A stretch of DNA of 64,000 nt, taken from Thiomicrorhabdus heinhorstiae (GTDB lineage: Bacteria > Pseudomonadota > Gammaproteobacteria > Thiomicrospirales > Thiomicrospiraceae). Location of the stretch: assembly GCF_013391765.2 (NCBI RefSeq), contig NZ_JACBGI020000006.1, forward strand, positions 1 to 64,000, read 5' to 3'. Within the stretch, counting starts at the first letter, position 1. Each line of letters opens with the position of its first letter. The position numbers and the translations under genes are program-made. Of this stretch, positions 17,959-26,333 are shown in pieces. Below the pieces are notes generated by a model, which had not been told where the DNA came from, did not search any database, and saw only the letters and a list, made by a program, of their open reading frames with translations.

Positions 17959-18088
17959 TGAATTTTAAGACATAAAAAAACAGTTACAACAATAAGTTAG
18001 TGAAATTCGGATTAAAAAACCATCTATTCCTTCTAACGTTGTAACTGTTTGATTTTATTAAATTTAATTTTTAACTGAAAATTATTGG
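17959..18088 (-). promoter_or_regulatory. CRISPR leader with 13-bp inverted repeat
   Basis: This AT-rich 130 bp lies between the first (newest) repeat and the cas6f stop. A perfect 13-bp inverted repeat, AAACAGTTACAAC at 17978-17990 and its complement at 18038-18050, is separated by 47 bp. Type I-F leaders carry IHF and Cas1 contact sites, and this pair could play that role. No clear IHF consensus was found between the arms. Confidence 0.7.
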
Positions 18089-18640
18089 TTAAAACCAAGG
18101 TATTGTGGCTGTTTTACTTAAGCCAAAGTGATCAAACACACCATCAACTGGCTGACCTTGCAAATCCCCTATTGCAATATAGCGTCTGTGTTTATGGCCG
18201 TTGGAAGCACTTTCCAATTCTATGTAAGCTTCAGATAAACCTTGTGAATACATTTTTATTCTGTATTGTTTTGCTTCTTGTTCAGTAATTGAACCCCTTT
18301 TGGTTAGACGTTTCAACTTTGCATTGGTCATATTTTGCTGTTTTCTTGAAACAGTTCGATACTCCACAACATCAGGAATTTTCTGAATATCTGTTATAGC
18401 GCAATATCCAGAAAGACCACCTAGCCAATTTGCCGCATTAAGTTCCTGAAGTCTATTTTCAGAACCATGCAGCCGTATTTTATTGCCTAACAGCGTCTTA
18501 TAATTCGGAAAACTAATACCAATATCGTTCGCGTTCATTTCAAATAAAGCTTTGTGGAATTTAGTAACAACTTTGTTTAGTAAAACATTGATACGAAACT
18601 CCGCATCAGGTTTTAATTGAATGTCAATGTAATAATCCAT
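18089..18640 (-). CDS. cas6f: Cas6f (Csy4) crRNA endoribonuclease
   Basis: The protein has 183 residues, typical for Cas6f. It starts MDYYIDIQLKPDAEFRINVL, and His29 (in VVTKFHKALF) falls at the position of the catalytic His29 of Pseudomonas Csy4. It cuts the pre-crRNA at the base of the repeat hairpin and stays on the crRNA 3' handle as part of the Cascade complex. It is the last gene of the cas operon, 13 bp past cas5fv, and is followed by leader and array. Confidence 0.96.
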   Translation of the reverse strand: MDYYIDIQLKPDAEFRINVLLNKVVTKFHKALFEMNANDIGISFPNYKTLLGNKIRLHGSENRLQELNAANWLGGLSGYCAITDIQKIPDVVEYRTVSRKQQNMTNAKLKRLTKRGSITEQEAKQYRIKMYSQGLSEAYIELESASNGHKHRRYIAIGDLQGQPVDGVFDHFGLSKTATIPWF

Positions 18641-18653
18641 TTAGACCACTCCC

Positions 18654-19661
18654 TTATACTCTGATACTGGTGACATAAGCCAAGCCTTTTTTGCCTAAAT
18701 AAAAGCTTGATACACCTGCATTATCGATCAAACTACTAAGTTCTTTAGCCGCCTCTTTAGAAATATCAAGAGTGATAATTAACTTTCCACGAGCCTTTTG
18801 AAGCATTGATGTTCTATTCCCCTCGCCCTTAATTCCTCTCTCTTTCATGATATACGGATTGCCCCAGACTTTTTTCATCACACCCGTAGTTGTAAATGAT
18901 GACAAAAAACCCTTTGGAGTTAATCCATTGAAAGATATTCCAGATATCGCCCCTCTTGGAGTTGTGGCGGAACTCATATCAAATTGGTTTGTAAGCTTAG
19001 TGACTTGAAGATACAAAGCTGTACAGTAAAGAGATTCCCACTTAACTTTTCCGTTTTTGCCTATAGCATTAGATTTATCAAACTGAACTTTTAAAGACTC
19101 CGCTACTTCTATAGCTTGCTCTTCTAATTCAGGGACTTTGTATGCCTTTATATCTTGAAAAGCATTTAAAATTGCAAATGGTGTTAATTCAATTTTTTCA
19201 TCTACGTGCTTTTTACCATTAAAAAAATCAAGTAACTCAGCAGGAGAAAGCTTGAGAACTCCCCATAGTTGTTGACTATAATCAGATTTCAACCTTGGAT
19301 CATTCAACTTTAACGATCCCGTAAATGAATTTTGATCAAAGTTCCCTGACATATTTCTTAAATAGACAGTTTCATTCCAGTAATCAGCTTGATCTTCCCA
19401 AGAGGTTTTATCTTCTATTTCAAAGAAATAAAAGTTATCTGATGCTCTAGCCTGATAAAGCTTGCGCTGATCACCAATTAGACGGCTCAAGATACCTAAA
19501 ACCGTATCAATCGTGATCTCTCTTTTAAGAAAATTTTTGCTGTCTTCTAATGCTCTACCTGAACCAATATACTTGCGCCCCTCTTTCGGCAATGGTTCAT
19601 TATTTGAACCGTCCAAAAAAGAGTTACGCCAAGAAGATTCATATTCAATGATGATTTCCAT
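18654..19661 (-). CDS. cas5fv: Cas5fv, type I-F2 Cascade subunit
   Basis: The protein has 335 residues, starting MEIIIEYESSWRNSFLDGSN and ending in FYLGKKGLAYVTSI, which I recognise as the Cas5fv family described from the minimal Cascade of Shewanella putrefaciens CN-32. In that system Cas5fv binds the crRNA 5' handle and, with an added domain, takes over PAM recognition from the missing large subunit Cas8f. The operon indeed has no cas8f (csy1) or csy2/csy3 gene. It lies 11 bp past cas7fv. Confidence 0.92.
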   Translation of the reverse strand: MEIIIEYESSWRNSFLDGSNNEPLPKEGRKYIGSGRALEDSKNFLKREITIDTVLGILSRLIGDQRKLYQARASDNFYFFEIEDKTSWEDQADYWNETVYLRNMSGNFDQNSFTGSLKLNDPRLKSDYSQQLWGVLKLSPAELLDFFNGKKHVDEKIELTPFAILNAFQDIKAYKVPELEEQAIEVAESLKVQFDKSNAIGKNGKVKWESLYCTALYLQVTKLTNQFDMSSATTPRGAISGISFNGLTPKGFLSSFTTTGVMKKVWGNPYIMKERGIKGEGNRTSMLQKARGKLIITLDISKEAAKELSSLIDNAGVSSFYLGKKGLAYVTSIRV

Positions 19662-19672
19662 TTGAAGCCTCT

Positions 19673-20617
19673 TTATTTAGCATCAAAATAGACTGCAAAC
19701 TCAGTGTCTGGCTCCAGCGAGCATTCGCTTTCATCTCGCTTAATGCGCATCATTTTATTGCTATCGTTGTAGTCCACTTCGACTGAATCTACATACATGT
19801 AAGATTTCGCCTGACGAATCACTAGATTTTGAATCTTCTCAATCATGTGCTCGATCAAAACTTTTTGAGCCGCTTCATTTAATAGAATGCCTTGTTCACC
19901 CTCTTCAAAAATAGTTCCTCGGCGAACATAATTAGGGTGAAATATTGCTTTAACATTGTCGTCACCGCCAATCTCTTTTAAAAAGTCTTCAATCTGTTGT
20001 GCTACTTCTTCTCCTTGACCGTCACTAATATCCATTGAGCTACGATCAAATTTACGGTCGAGAGAAATAAACTGTAATTGCTCAATACTAATTGATCCAT
20101 AAGAAAGGTACTCAGTATCGCCAAAGGTTGTTTTTGAGAAGAATGAGGAGCTATCTCGCTCACCTGCTTGACCAAATTGTTCAAAATTTCCATTACCCAA
20201 TTGATCAACAAAATCTTCTAGCAATAATGGACTTGTTCTTTTTGACTGGCTTGATGGCACAACATAACCTCGCAACAACCCTGTCTCTGAAGCAAGAACT
20301 CTGGCAAGGTTTTTATTTGACGCATAGTGCAGATCAAAAGCCTGTTCACGGAATAAATGGTGACGAATGCAGTTTTGACTGATATATAAAGGGGTTTTAG
20401 TAAAATCAATATCTTGCGGTTCTTTGCGGTATTTGTAACCTGTATCTTTTACCTTGCCAGATAGATTGGTATAACCTCGAAGTTTGGGCATGGTGTGATT
20501 ATCGACAGTTTTTCCATCCTCGCCTGTTAGATTTGTTGGTCCATTCCAGTTCACAACCCCATGACCTTTGGCAATAACCTTAAAATCAACACTTTTAATT
20601 CCAGTAACTTTTTCCAT
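19673..20617 (-). CDS. cas7fv: Cas7fv, type I-F2 Cascade backbone
   Basis: The protein has 314 residues. The sequence is close to what I recall of the Shewanella Cas7fv: [40 protein letters not shown], then [20 protein letters not shown]. It forms the helical backbone along the crRNA spacer. It starts 3 bp past the cas2-3 stop, consistent with one operon. Together with cas5fv it defines subtype I-F2 (I-Fv) rather than the common I-F1. Confidence 0.95.
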   Translation of the reverse strand: MEKVTGIKSVDFKVIAKGHGVVNWNGPTNLTGEDGKTVDNHTMPKLRGYTNLSGKVKDTGYKYRKEPQDIDFTKTPLYISQNCIRHHLFREQAFDLHYASNKNLARVLASETGLLRGYVVPSSQSKRTSPLLLEDFVDQLGNGNFEQFGQAGERDSSSFFSKTTFGDTEYLSYGSISIEQLQFISLDRKFDRSSMDISDGQGEEVAQQIEDFLKEIGGDDNVKAIFHPNYVRRGTIFEEGEQGILLNEAAQKVLIEHMIEKIQNLVIRQAKSYMYVDSVEVDYNDSNKMMRIKRDESECSLEPDTEFAVYFDAK

Positions 20618-20620
20618 GAT

Positions 20621-23518
20621 TTACTCTTCCTCTGTATTTTCTAATTTGTGAATGGCAATCGCGCCAATCGGTTGTTTAATGCCTTGTGCATAGTAAATTG
20701 CGGCAGCATGCGCCGTTTCGTTGCATAAAGCCAAATCTTGTTCGGTATAACTTAAAAATATTGGAGTTGAAGCATCAGTCGCTTCATTTTTTAACAAATA
20801 GGCTTTGTAGCGTTTAGCGTATTTTTCTCCTTTAAATTTTTGAATCTGATGATGTTTTTTGTACATGAAATTGATTAGGTTATTTTCTCCACTCTCGTCA
20901 TAACCTTGAATTTCATCAATCGACATAGTGAATTGATTGCCTTCGATCTCTGTGTTACAAGTGTATTCGTCGGTAACATGCCATTCCCCATTTTCATCAA
21001 ACTGAACCTCTGCCATTTGCACAAAACGACTGTCTCCACGCAAAGAAGAAGCTTTAATTTTGATGGCATCTTTTTTGACTGGTTTTGATTTAAAAGCAAT
21101 CGGATCATGAAGCTTGTGATTCAATTGAACAGCACTCTTCTGTAATAACTTGTGCAATTCATCTGTCAGCTGTTCAGATTTTTCCTTGTAAAACGCTCGG
21201 TACTGTTGATACAACCAACTCAGCTTTATTGAATCCATCTCTTGCAATTTGTCATCAAGCCAGAGAAACCACTGATAAGCAGATTGAAATTCAAATTGCT
21301 TATTAAGAAAGTTACCGACATTATTTTTTTGTTTGCCGTATTCTTTAATGGCATTCGGCAGATAAGTCACATACACATTCTTCTCTGTACTCTGTCCAAA
21401 TCGATCAAGCCTCCCCAATCGTTGCAACCAGTTTTCTGGGCTAGTGATTTCTGTATGCATTTCATCGCAGGTAATATTTAGAGAGGCTTGCACGATTGGG
21501 CCTGAACGCAGAATATCGAATTCTCTAGTGCCCTCTTTTTTAAAAGCGTTGTATACCTGTTCGAAAATTTCACGCTTATCTTTCTTGGTATAGCGTCCAT
21601 GAAACAAAATGGCATTTTCTTCGGTTTGATGGCGGATAAAGCCTAATTGAGCTGCCTTAGCCGTATTGGAGATAACAAAGGTATTTGGTGGATATGTCTG
21701 ACTTACGAGAGGTGAATCTTGAGTGGTTTCATCGTAGCCTTTAAATTGAATCTGATAGTCTGATTGATTAAATGTTTCAACACTGACAATATCATCTTTG
21801 TGAGTTTCCAAAACTTCCGTTACAAATAAAGGGTTAATGGTTGCCGAAACAAGCAGACAATTTGCTTGATGTTCTCGTAACGATTTTGCTTTCACCAACT
21901 CGGCGAATAGTAAATTCAGCGCGGGAATTTTGATTAATTCATGGAACTCATCAAACACAACATGAGAGTTTAAAAACTCGATCAAACCAGTGACTTGGCG
22001 ATGAGTCGTGATGGTATTCATGACTTGATCAATGGTGGTTATCACTATTTGACCACCAAACTGTTCGCTATCTGGCGTTTCGTTTTCTTGTCCGTTGCTC
22101 CAAGTTTTTTTAAACTCCCCCGTCAGCAGTTCTATTTTAGTTTCTGGCAAATATTGATCGCTTTTGAGTTCATCATAAATACCTAAACAAACCTGAACAC
22201 GTGGACACACCCAAATCAGTTTTTGAACATTTTTCTTAGCCGCCCATTCCAGTGCAATCTTGGTTTTACCACACCCAGCCGGGCCTTCTAATACGACAAC
22301 ACTTTCGACCTCTGTGAGTTGATCTGCCGCGATGGTTTGTTGTTCATTACGCTTCGCATTATCAGGTTTATTAAAACGATCTATACATCCTTCAATATCA
22401 CCTTGTAAATGGCTGGATTGATCCAATATTTTTTCGACAACTGAGTTCAGGTTTTGCTCAGAAATTAATTCTGCCAATTCATCAGCATCTAAAGCCGAAA
22501 TGGCACGATCAGCGGAAATAACTGCTGTGCGAATAATGTCTTTCTTTGCGTTTTCAGTAATATCTTTAGTAAAGTTTTCAAGCGCATTGTGCTTATCGGA
22601 GTAAAGCTTATATTCAGGCATCACCTGCTTTAAAATAGCGTCCACATCTTCAAAATCAATTGAATTCAGTTCTGAATCTTGCAAGGTTTCAAACGATTGA
22701 TAAAGCTCTTTCATTAAGGATTTTGCAGTTAACGTTAACTGTTGACTGCTTGCCTCAGCTCCTAAACTTCCTGAGAGTTGCGACCAAATTTCAATCTGGT
22801 AGTTAAAATCACTTTTACGAATAGGCTTAGCGTGATGCCAATAAATCACGTGCTCAATTAAAGGTTTTAAGTTCCTAGCTTGGCCATCAGTAAGCAAGTT
22901 AAATAGAGCAAGAGAAATTTCATTATGGCGTGGGTGTTTTTCAAAACTAAATGTTCCTTTATCAATGTGAACCCCGTCTTCATCAATGGGTAATTGAGTC
23001 TTTCTCTTTAACTCTTTATTCAGCCATTCTTGGAATTTAGGATCAAGCTTACCAATGTCATGCCATAGACCGGCAATCAAGGCCACCTTCCGTAAATTAG
23101 GTACATCTGGATAAAGTTGATTAACCAGTGCTTGCGCCACCCAACCCACTGCATACAGATGATCTTTGAGCAGTTGTCCTTTGGTATTGGCGTAAATCGG
23201 GTTAATTGATTCGTCATATCTCACAAGAATATCCTTCGTGGTGTAGTTCACAGGCACATGTCCCTGCTCATTAAATTTTTGTTTACTGCCGACAATCCAT
23301 TGCAAATCGATTCTGCTGCGACTTCGTAACCAATGACAGCTCACAGCAGTATTTTTAGTTGCCGTTTTTCTTAAGAGTCTTTTAACAGCTTCCAATCCAT
23401 CTATTGTGATCACCGTTTGCCAAGTGTTATCACCGATGCGGTTCGCAAAACTGTCTAATACTCGCCGAGTTCTTGGCAAAGCTTTTTTCTCACATTGAGA
23501 AACAAACATCACCATCAT
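20621..23518 (-). CDS. cas2-3: Cas2-Cas3 fusion, adaptation and target degradation
   Basis: The protein has 965 residues. A Cas2-like segment (about 1-95) is followed by an HD nuclease domain (GLWHDIGK, His153-Asp154; further His in EKHPRHNE and IYWHHAK) and a superfamily 2 helicase (Walker A EGPAGCGKT, DExH box VVFDEFHE, C-terminal NWLQRLGRLDRFGQ). The Cas2-Cas3 fusion is specific to type I-F. It starts inside the cas1 stop (ATGA overlap at 23515-23518). It would be recruited to Cascade-bound DNA and also join Cas1 for spacer capture. Confidence 0.97.
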   Translation of the reverse strand: MMVMFVSQCEKKALPRTRRVLDSFANRIGDNTWQTVITIDGLEAVKRLLRKTATKNTAVSCHWLRSRSRIDLQWIVGSKQKFNEQGHVPVNYTTKDILVRYDESINPIYANTKGQLLKDHLYAVGWVAQALVNQLYPDVPNLRKVALIAGLWHDIGKLDPKFQEWLNKELKRKTQLPIDEDGVHIDKGTFSFEKHPRHNEISLALFNLLTDGQARNLKPLIEHVIYWHHAKPIRKSDFNYQIEIWSQLSGSLGAEASSQQLTLTAKSLMKELYQSFETLQDSELNSIDFEDVDAILKQVMPEYKLYSDKHNALENFTKDITENAKKDIIRTAVISADRAISALDADELAELISEQNLNSVVEKILDQSSHLQGDIEGCIDRFNKPDNAKRNEQQTIAADQLTEVESVVVLEGPAGCGKTKIALEWAAKKNVQKLIWVCPRVQVCLGIYDELKSDQYLPETKIELLTGEFKKTWSNGQENETPDSEQFGGQIVITTIDQVMNTITTHRQVTGLIEFLNSHVVFDEFHELIKIPALNLLFAELVKAKSLREHQANCLLVSATINPLFVTEVLETHKDDIVSVETFNQSDYQIQFKGYDETTQDSPLVSQTYPPNTFVISNTAKAAQLGFIRHQTEENAILFHGRYTKKDKREIFEQVYNAFKKEGTREFDILRSGPIVQASLNITCDEMHTEITSPENWLQRLGRLDRFGQSTEKNVYVTYLPNAIKEYGKQKNNVGNFLNKQFEFQSAYQWFLWLDDKLQEMDSIKLSWLYQQYRAFYKEKSEQLTDELHKLLQKSAVQLNHKLHDPIAFKSKPVKKDAIKIKASSLRGDSRFVQMAEVQFDENGEWHVTDEYTCNTEIEGNQFTMSIDEIQGYDESGENNLINFMYKKHHQIQKFKGEKYAKRYKAYLLKNEATDASTPIFLSYTEQDLALCNETAHAAAIYYAQGIKQPIGAIAIHKLENTEEE

Positions 23519-24459
23519 GATGATGGTGCCTCTAATGCGGCTTTTTTGACGGTGTTAAACATAAAATCTAAAGACTTATGTTGAGTAAATTTAAGTAGAC
23601 ATTGCTGTCTAAAAGACTGTTCAGATTCCTTATCTTTAGCGGAAATAAATGCCCAAGGAAGAATTACGGCATCTTTGACTAAATCTGCGACATCAAAAAC
23701 TAAAGCGCCTCGTCTTGTTTTGCCATGCATCACTGCAAATCCAAAAGGAATACCCAGTACCCAAAGTGTCGTCGCGCCTAGACCATAAGCGAGATAATTC
23801 CCATGATTCAAAAATGAATTTGCTTGATCACCGTCATATTGGCGGGTAAAACCGAGTAAACCTGTTTGTTTAGCGGAATATTTGTATAAGGCTTTCGTAA
23901 ATTGTGCCTCCGCTCTCAATAACCAATTGACCGTTTCTGATACCAGTATTTCACTTCTAAAGGTTTCGAGTTCCAATCTTAAGTCTGCAAGATCAAATGC
24001 TTCGGCTTTTAAGTCTTTATCTTGCGTCCAAACTTTTTCAAAATATTCAATTCGTGCCATTTGAAACTGCTTGGCAACGTCCAGTCTATGTTCATCTTCA
24101 AACCAGAATCTCATCCAGCCTTGTAAATATTCGGTAGGCCTATATTCACTTTGTGGAGATAACCATTCGATATCCGTTGCTGCCAGAAGAGGTGTTGCAC
24201 CACCTCCTGAAAAACCAATCATGACCCCCGCAGAGGAAAGCATTCTAACTGCTGGCTGAGTAATGGATGTGCCAGTCCCAAGTAACAAGGCTGTCGTATT
24301 TGCAATAGGTATATTCCAAAACCGTTGATCTTCATCCCGCTCAGCAAGATACAAAACACGTCCATCTTTTTGCATAACGCGGCACTTTTCTAGGTAATAA
24401 ATATTGGCTCGCTTTGAATGAAGAATTGCTTTTAGATCAGTAAGAGCTTCCATACACAC
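23515..24459 (-). CDS. cas1: Cas1 integrase, type I-F
   Basis: The protein has 314 residues from the GTG at 24459. The ATG at 24453 (MEALTD) is an equally good start. I-F Cas1 hallmarks are LHSKRANIYYLEKCRVM, IPIANTTALLLGTGTSITQP and the C-terminal HGKTRRGALVFDVADLVKDA with the catalytic His and Asp region. It is the first gene of the cas operon, with the promoter presumably in the 139 bp shared with the divergent copper operon. GC content drops clearly across the cas genes compared with the flanks. Confidence 0.97.
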   Translation of the reverse strand: MCMEALTDLKAILHSKRANIYYLEKCRVMQKDGRVLYLAERDEDQRFWNIPIANTTALLLGTGTSITQPAVRMLSSAGVMIGFSGGGATPLLAATDIEWLSPQSEYRPTEYLQGWMRFWFEDEHRLDVAKQFQMARIEYFEKVWTQDKDLKAEAFDLADLRLELETFRSEILVSETVNWLLRAEAQFTKALYKYSAKQTGLLGFTRQYDGDQANSFLNHGNYLAYGLGATTLWVLGIPFGFAVMHGKTRRGALVFDVADLVKDAVILPWAFISAKDKESEQSFRQQCLLKFTQHKSLDFMFNTVKKAALEAPSS

Positions 24460-24598
24460 CTATCTCGGAACAATTAATTTCTTTACGCAAATATAACAAA
24501 CCACCATCCAATTTTCGTATTAAAAATTTTCTATTTGAGAAAAGCGCCATGCCTGAGTTACACTCATAAACAGGTTTTAACAAGAGCGATAAAAAATC

Positions 24599-25015
24599 GT
24601 GAAATTCCTACGGGTATTCTTTTTGGCTTTGCTGTCTTTCAGCGTTTTACTCCGGCCGGTATTGGCGGAGGAATTCAACCTGCCTGTTTCACATGGAACC
24701 TCTCAGCTTGAAACCGTTAAAACCGGCAATGCTCCTGCCGTGCCGCACATGGATTGTTGCGAACACATGCAAAGCATGCAATCCGAACAGACGATGCCTT
24801 GCCATCATCATGTGCATCTTCCAAATCAACCTTGTCCCGAATGCGGCGACCACTGCGATTGCCACGGCGACCTGCATTTTTCTTTCTCCGCAACCACGGT
24901 TGGAACCTCCATTCTGCAAACCGCTTTGGTTGAACAGGACGGCACTCTTTCCGAAACCTCTCCTACTGCTGCCGGTATCCAGACCCTGCTCGAACGCCCT
25001 CCCCGTCTGATTTAA
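24599..25015 (+). CDS. His/Cys/Met-rich periplasmic protein, putative copper/silver binding
   Basis: The protein has 138 residues from a GTG start. A signal peptide ends at VLAEE (about residue 23). The mature part is packed with metal ligands: MDCCEHMQSMQSEQTMPCHH, followed by HVH, then CPECGDHCDCHGDLH. It lies 97 bp ahead of the RND efflux genes on the same strand. No named family is recognised. The ligand set (soft Cys/Met plus His) and the position suggest it buffers Cu(I)/Ag(I) or delivers it to the efflux pump, as CusF or CopB-type proteins do, but it is not homologous to CusF by eye. Confidence 0.7.
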   Translation: MKFLRVFFLALLSFSVLLRPVLAEEFNLPVSHGTSQLETVKTGNAPAVPHMDCCEHMQSMQSEQTMPCHHHVHLPNQPCPECGDHCDCHGDLHFSFSATTVGTSILQTALVEQDGTLSETSPTAAGIQTLLERPPRLI

Positions 25016-25112
25016 ACCTTTATCGATCCATTTACTACGGAACTCTACCCGCTTGCCGATTCGTTGTTCGAAAGCGAGCTCGACTGTTATTCGTTAAAGA
25101 AGGTTTACATCC

Positions 25113-26324
25113 ATGAAACGCCGACTTTTCTTAGGCTTATGCCTAACCCCTTTTCTGTCCCCGCTGGCTCGGGCAGAAGAGAAAAACGCCACCATTTACA
25201 AATACGTCTGCCCGATGCATCCGCAGATCATCCGCTCGCACGAAGGCACCTGCCCGATTTGCGGCATGGATTTAGTGAAACAGGCATTCGAACAGCAAAG
25301 CAATCAACTGCAGATTTCGTCACATCAGACGATGAACAGCAAGATGAAACAGGGCTTTGCGATCCGGACAACTCTGGTACAGAAAACCACCCTTTGGAAA
25401 TACATTCCCACCTTCGGAAAAGTGGTGGCCGACGAAAGCAAGGTGATTCACATTCACCCCCGCGCCGCCGGATGGATCGACCATTTGAGCGTGCGCAATA
25501 ATGGCGAGTTGGTCAAACGCGGCCAGTTGCTCTACAAAATCTACGCGCCGGAAATCGTTTCCGCCCAGCAGGACTTCCTCCTGGCAGTACAAAAATCGAA
25601 ACTGCGTCCCAACCGATCCGACGCAGTGGTCGAAGCGATGCGTTCGCGGTTGCAATTCCTCGGTATCAGTTCAGGCACCATTAAATCTTTGGAAAAACGC
25701 CAGCGCCCTTATAACGAAATCCCGATCTATGCCGAGCAGAGTGGTATCGTCACCAATCTGATCGTACAGAACGGCATGTATGTCGAACCGAAAACCGAAC
25801 TGATGAGTTTGCAGGATCTTTCGTCCGTATGGATCGAAGCGCAGGTTCTACCCTTACAACAGGCCTGGCTGGCGGAAGGTTTAAGCGCCAATATCACCTC
25901 CACGGCTTATCCCGATCGCCGCTGGGAAGGGGATATCAGTTACATCTACCCGGTTGCCGATGCCAAAACCCAGGCAACCTCGGTGCGCATTCCACTGCTT
26001 AACGACGATGGCGTTCTCAAACCGAATATGCTGGTCGATGTGGAAATCTTCGGTGGGCCGAAACAGAACGCTTTGGCGATTCCGCTGGAAGCGGTGATCG
26101 ATAACGGCCAGCAGAAGCGGGTGGTAAAAAGCCTCGGCGACGGGAAATTCGATGTGGTGGAGATCAATACCGGCATGGAAACCAGCGGCATTGTCGAAGT
26201 GCTTTCCGGTTTGCAAACCGGTGACGAAATCGTGGTTTCCGGACAGTTCCTGATCGATTCGGAGAGCCAGATTCAAGCGAATCTGCGCCGCCTGTTGCAA
26301 AACGACGCGTCCGACGCGCAATAG
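25113..26324 (+). CDS. cusB: RND periplasmic adaptor with heavy-metal-binding domain (CusB-like)
   Basis: The protein has 403 residues. The signal peptide (MKRRLFLGLCLTPFLSPLA) is followed by an N-terminal heavy-metal-binding domain, YVCPMHP (31-37) and GTCPICGMDLV, which marks CusB-type adaptors of copper/silver pumps. Lipoyl/barrel-sandwich, beta-barrel and membrane-proximal domains follow (IHIHPRAAGWIDHLSVRNNG, then VVSGQFLIDSESQI). It bridges the inner-membrane pump and the outer-membrane channel and passes metal to CusA. The cusA gene follows 10 bp later. Confidence 0.93.
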   Translation: MKRRLFLGLCLTPFLSPLARAEEKNATIYKYVCPMHPQIIRSHEGTCPICGMDLVKQAFEQQSNQLQISSHQTMNSKMKQGFAIRTTLVQKTTLWKYIPTFGKVVADESKVIHIHPRAAGWIDHLSVRNNGELVKRGQLLYKIYAPEIVSAQQDFLLAVQKSKLRPNRSDAVVEAMRSRLQFLGISSGTIKSLEKRQRPYNEIPIYAEQSGIVTNLIVQNGMYVEPKTELMSLQDLSSVWIEAQVLPLQQAWLAEGLSANITSTAYPDRRWEGDISYIYPVADAKTQATSVRIPLLNDDGVLKPNMLVDVEIFGGPKQNALAIPLEAVIDNGQQKRVVKSLGDGKFDVVEINTGMETSGIVEVLSGLQTGDEIVVSGQFLIDSESQIQANLRRLLQNDASDAQ

Positions 26325-26333
26325 GAGACCGGC

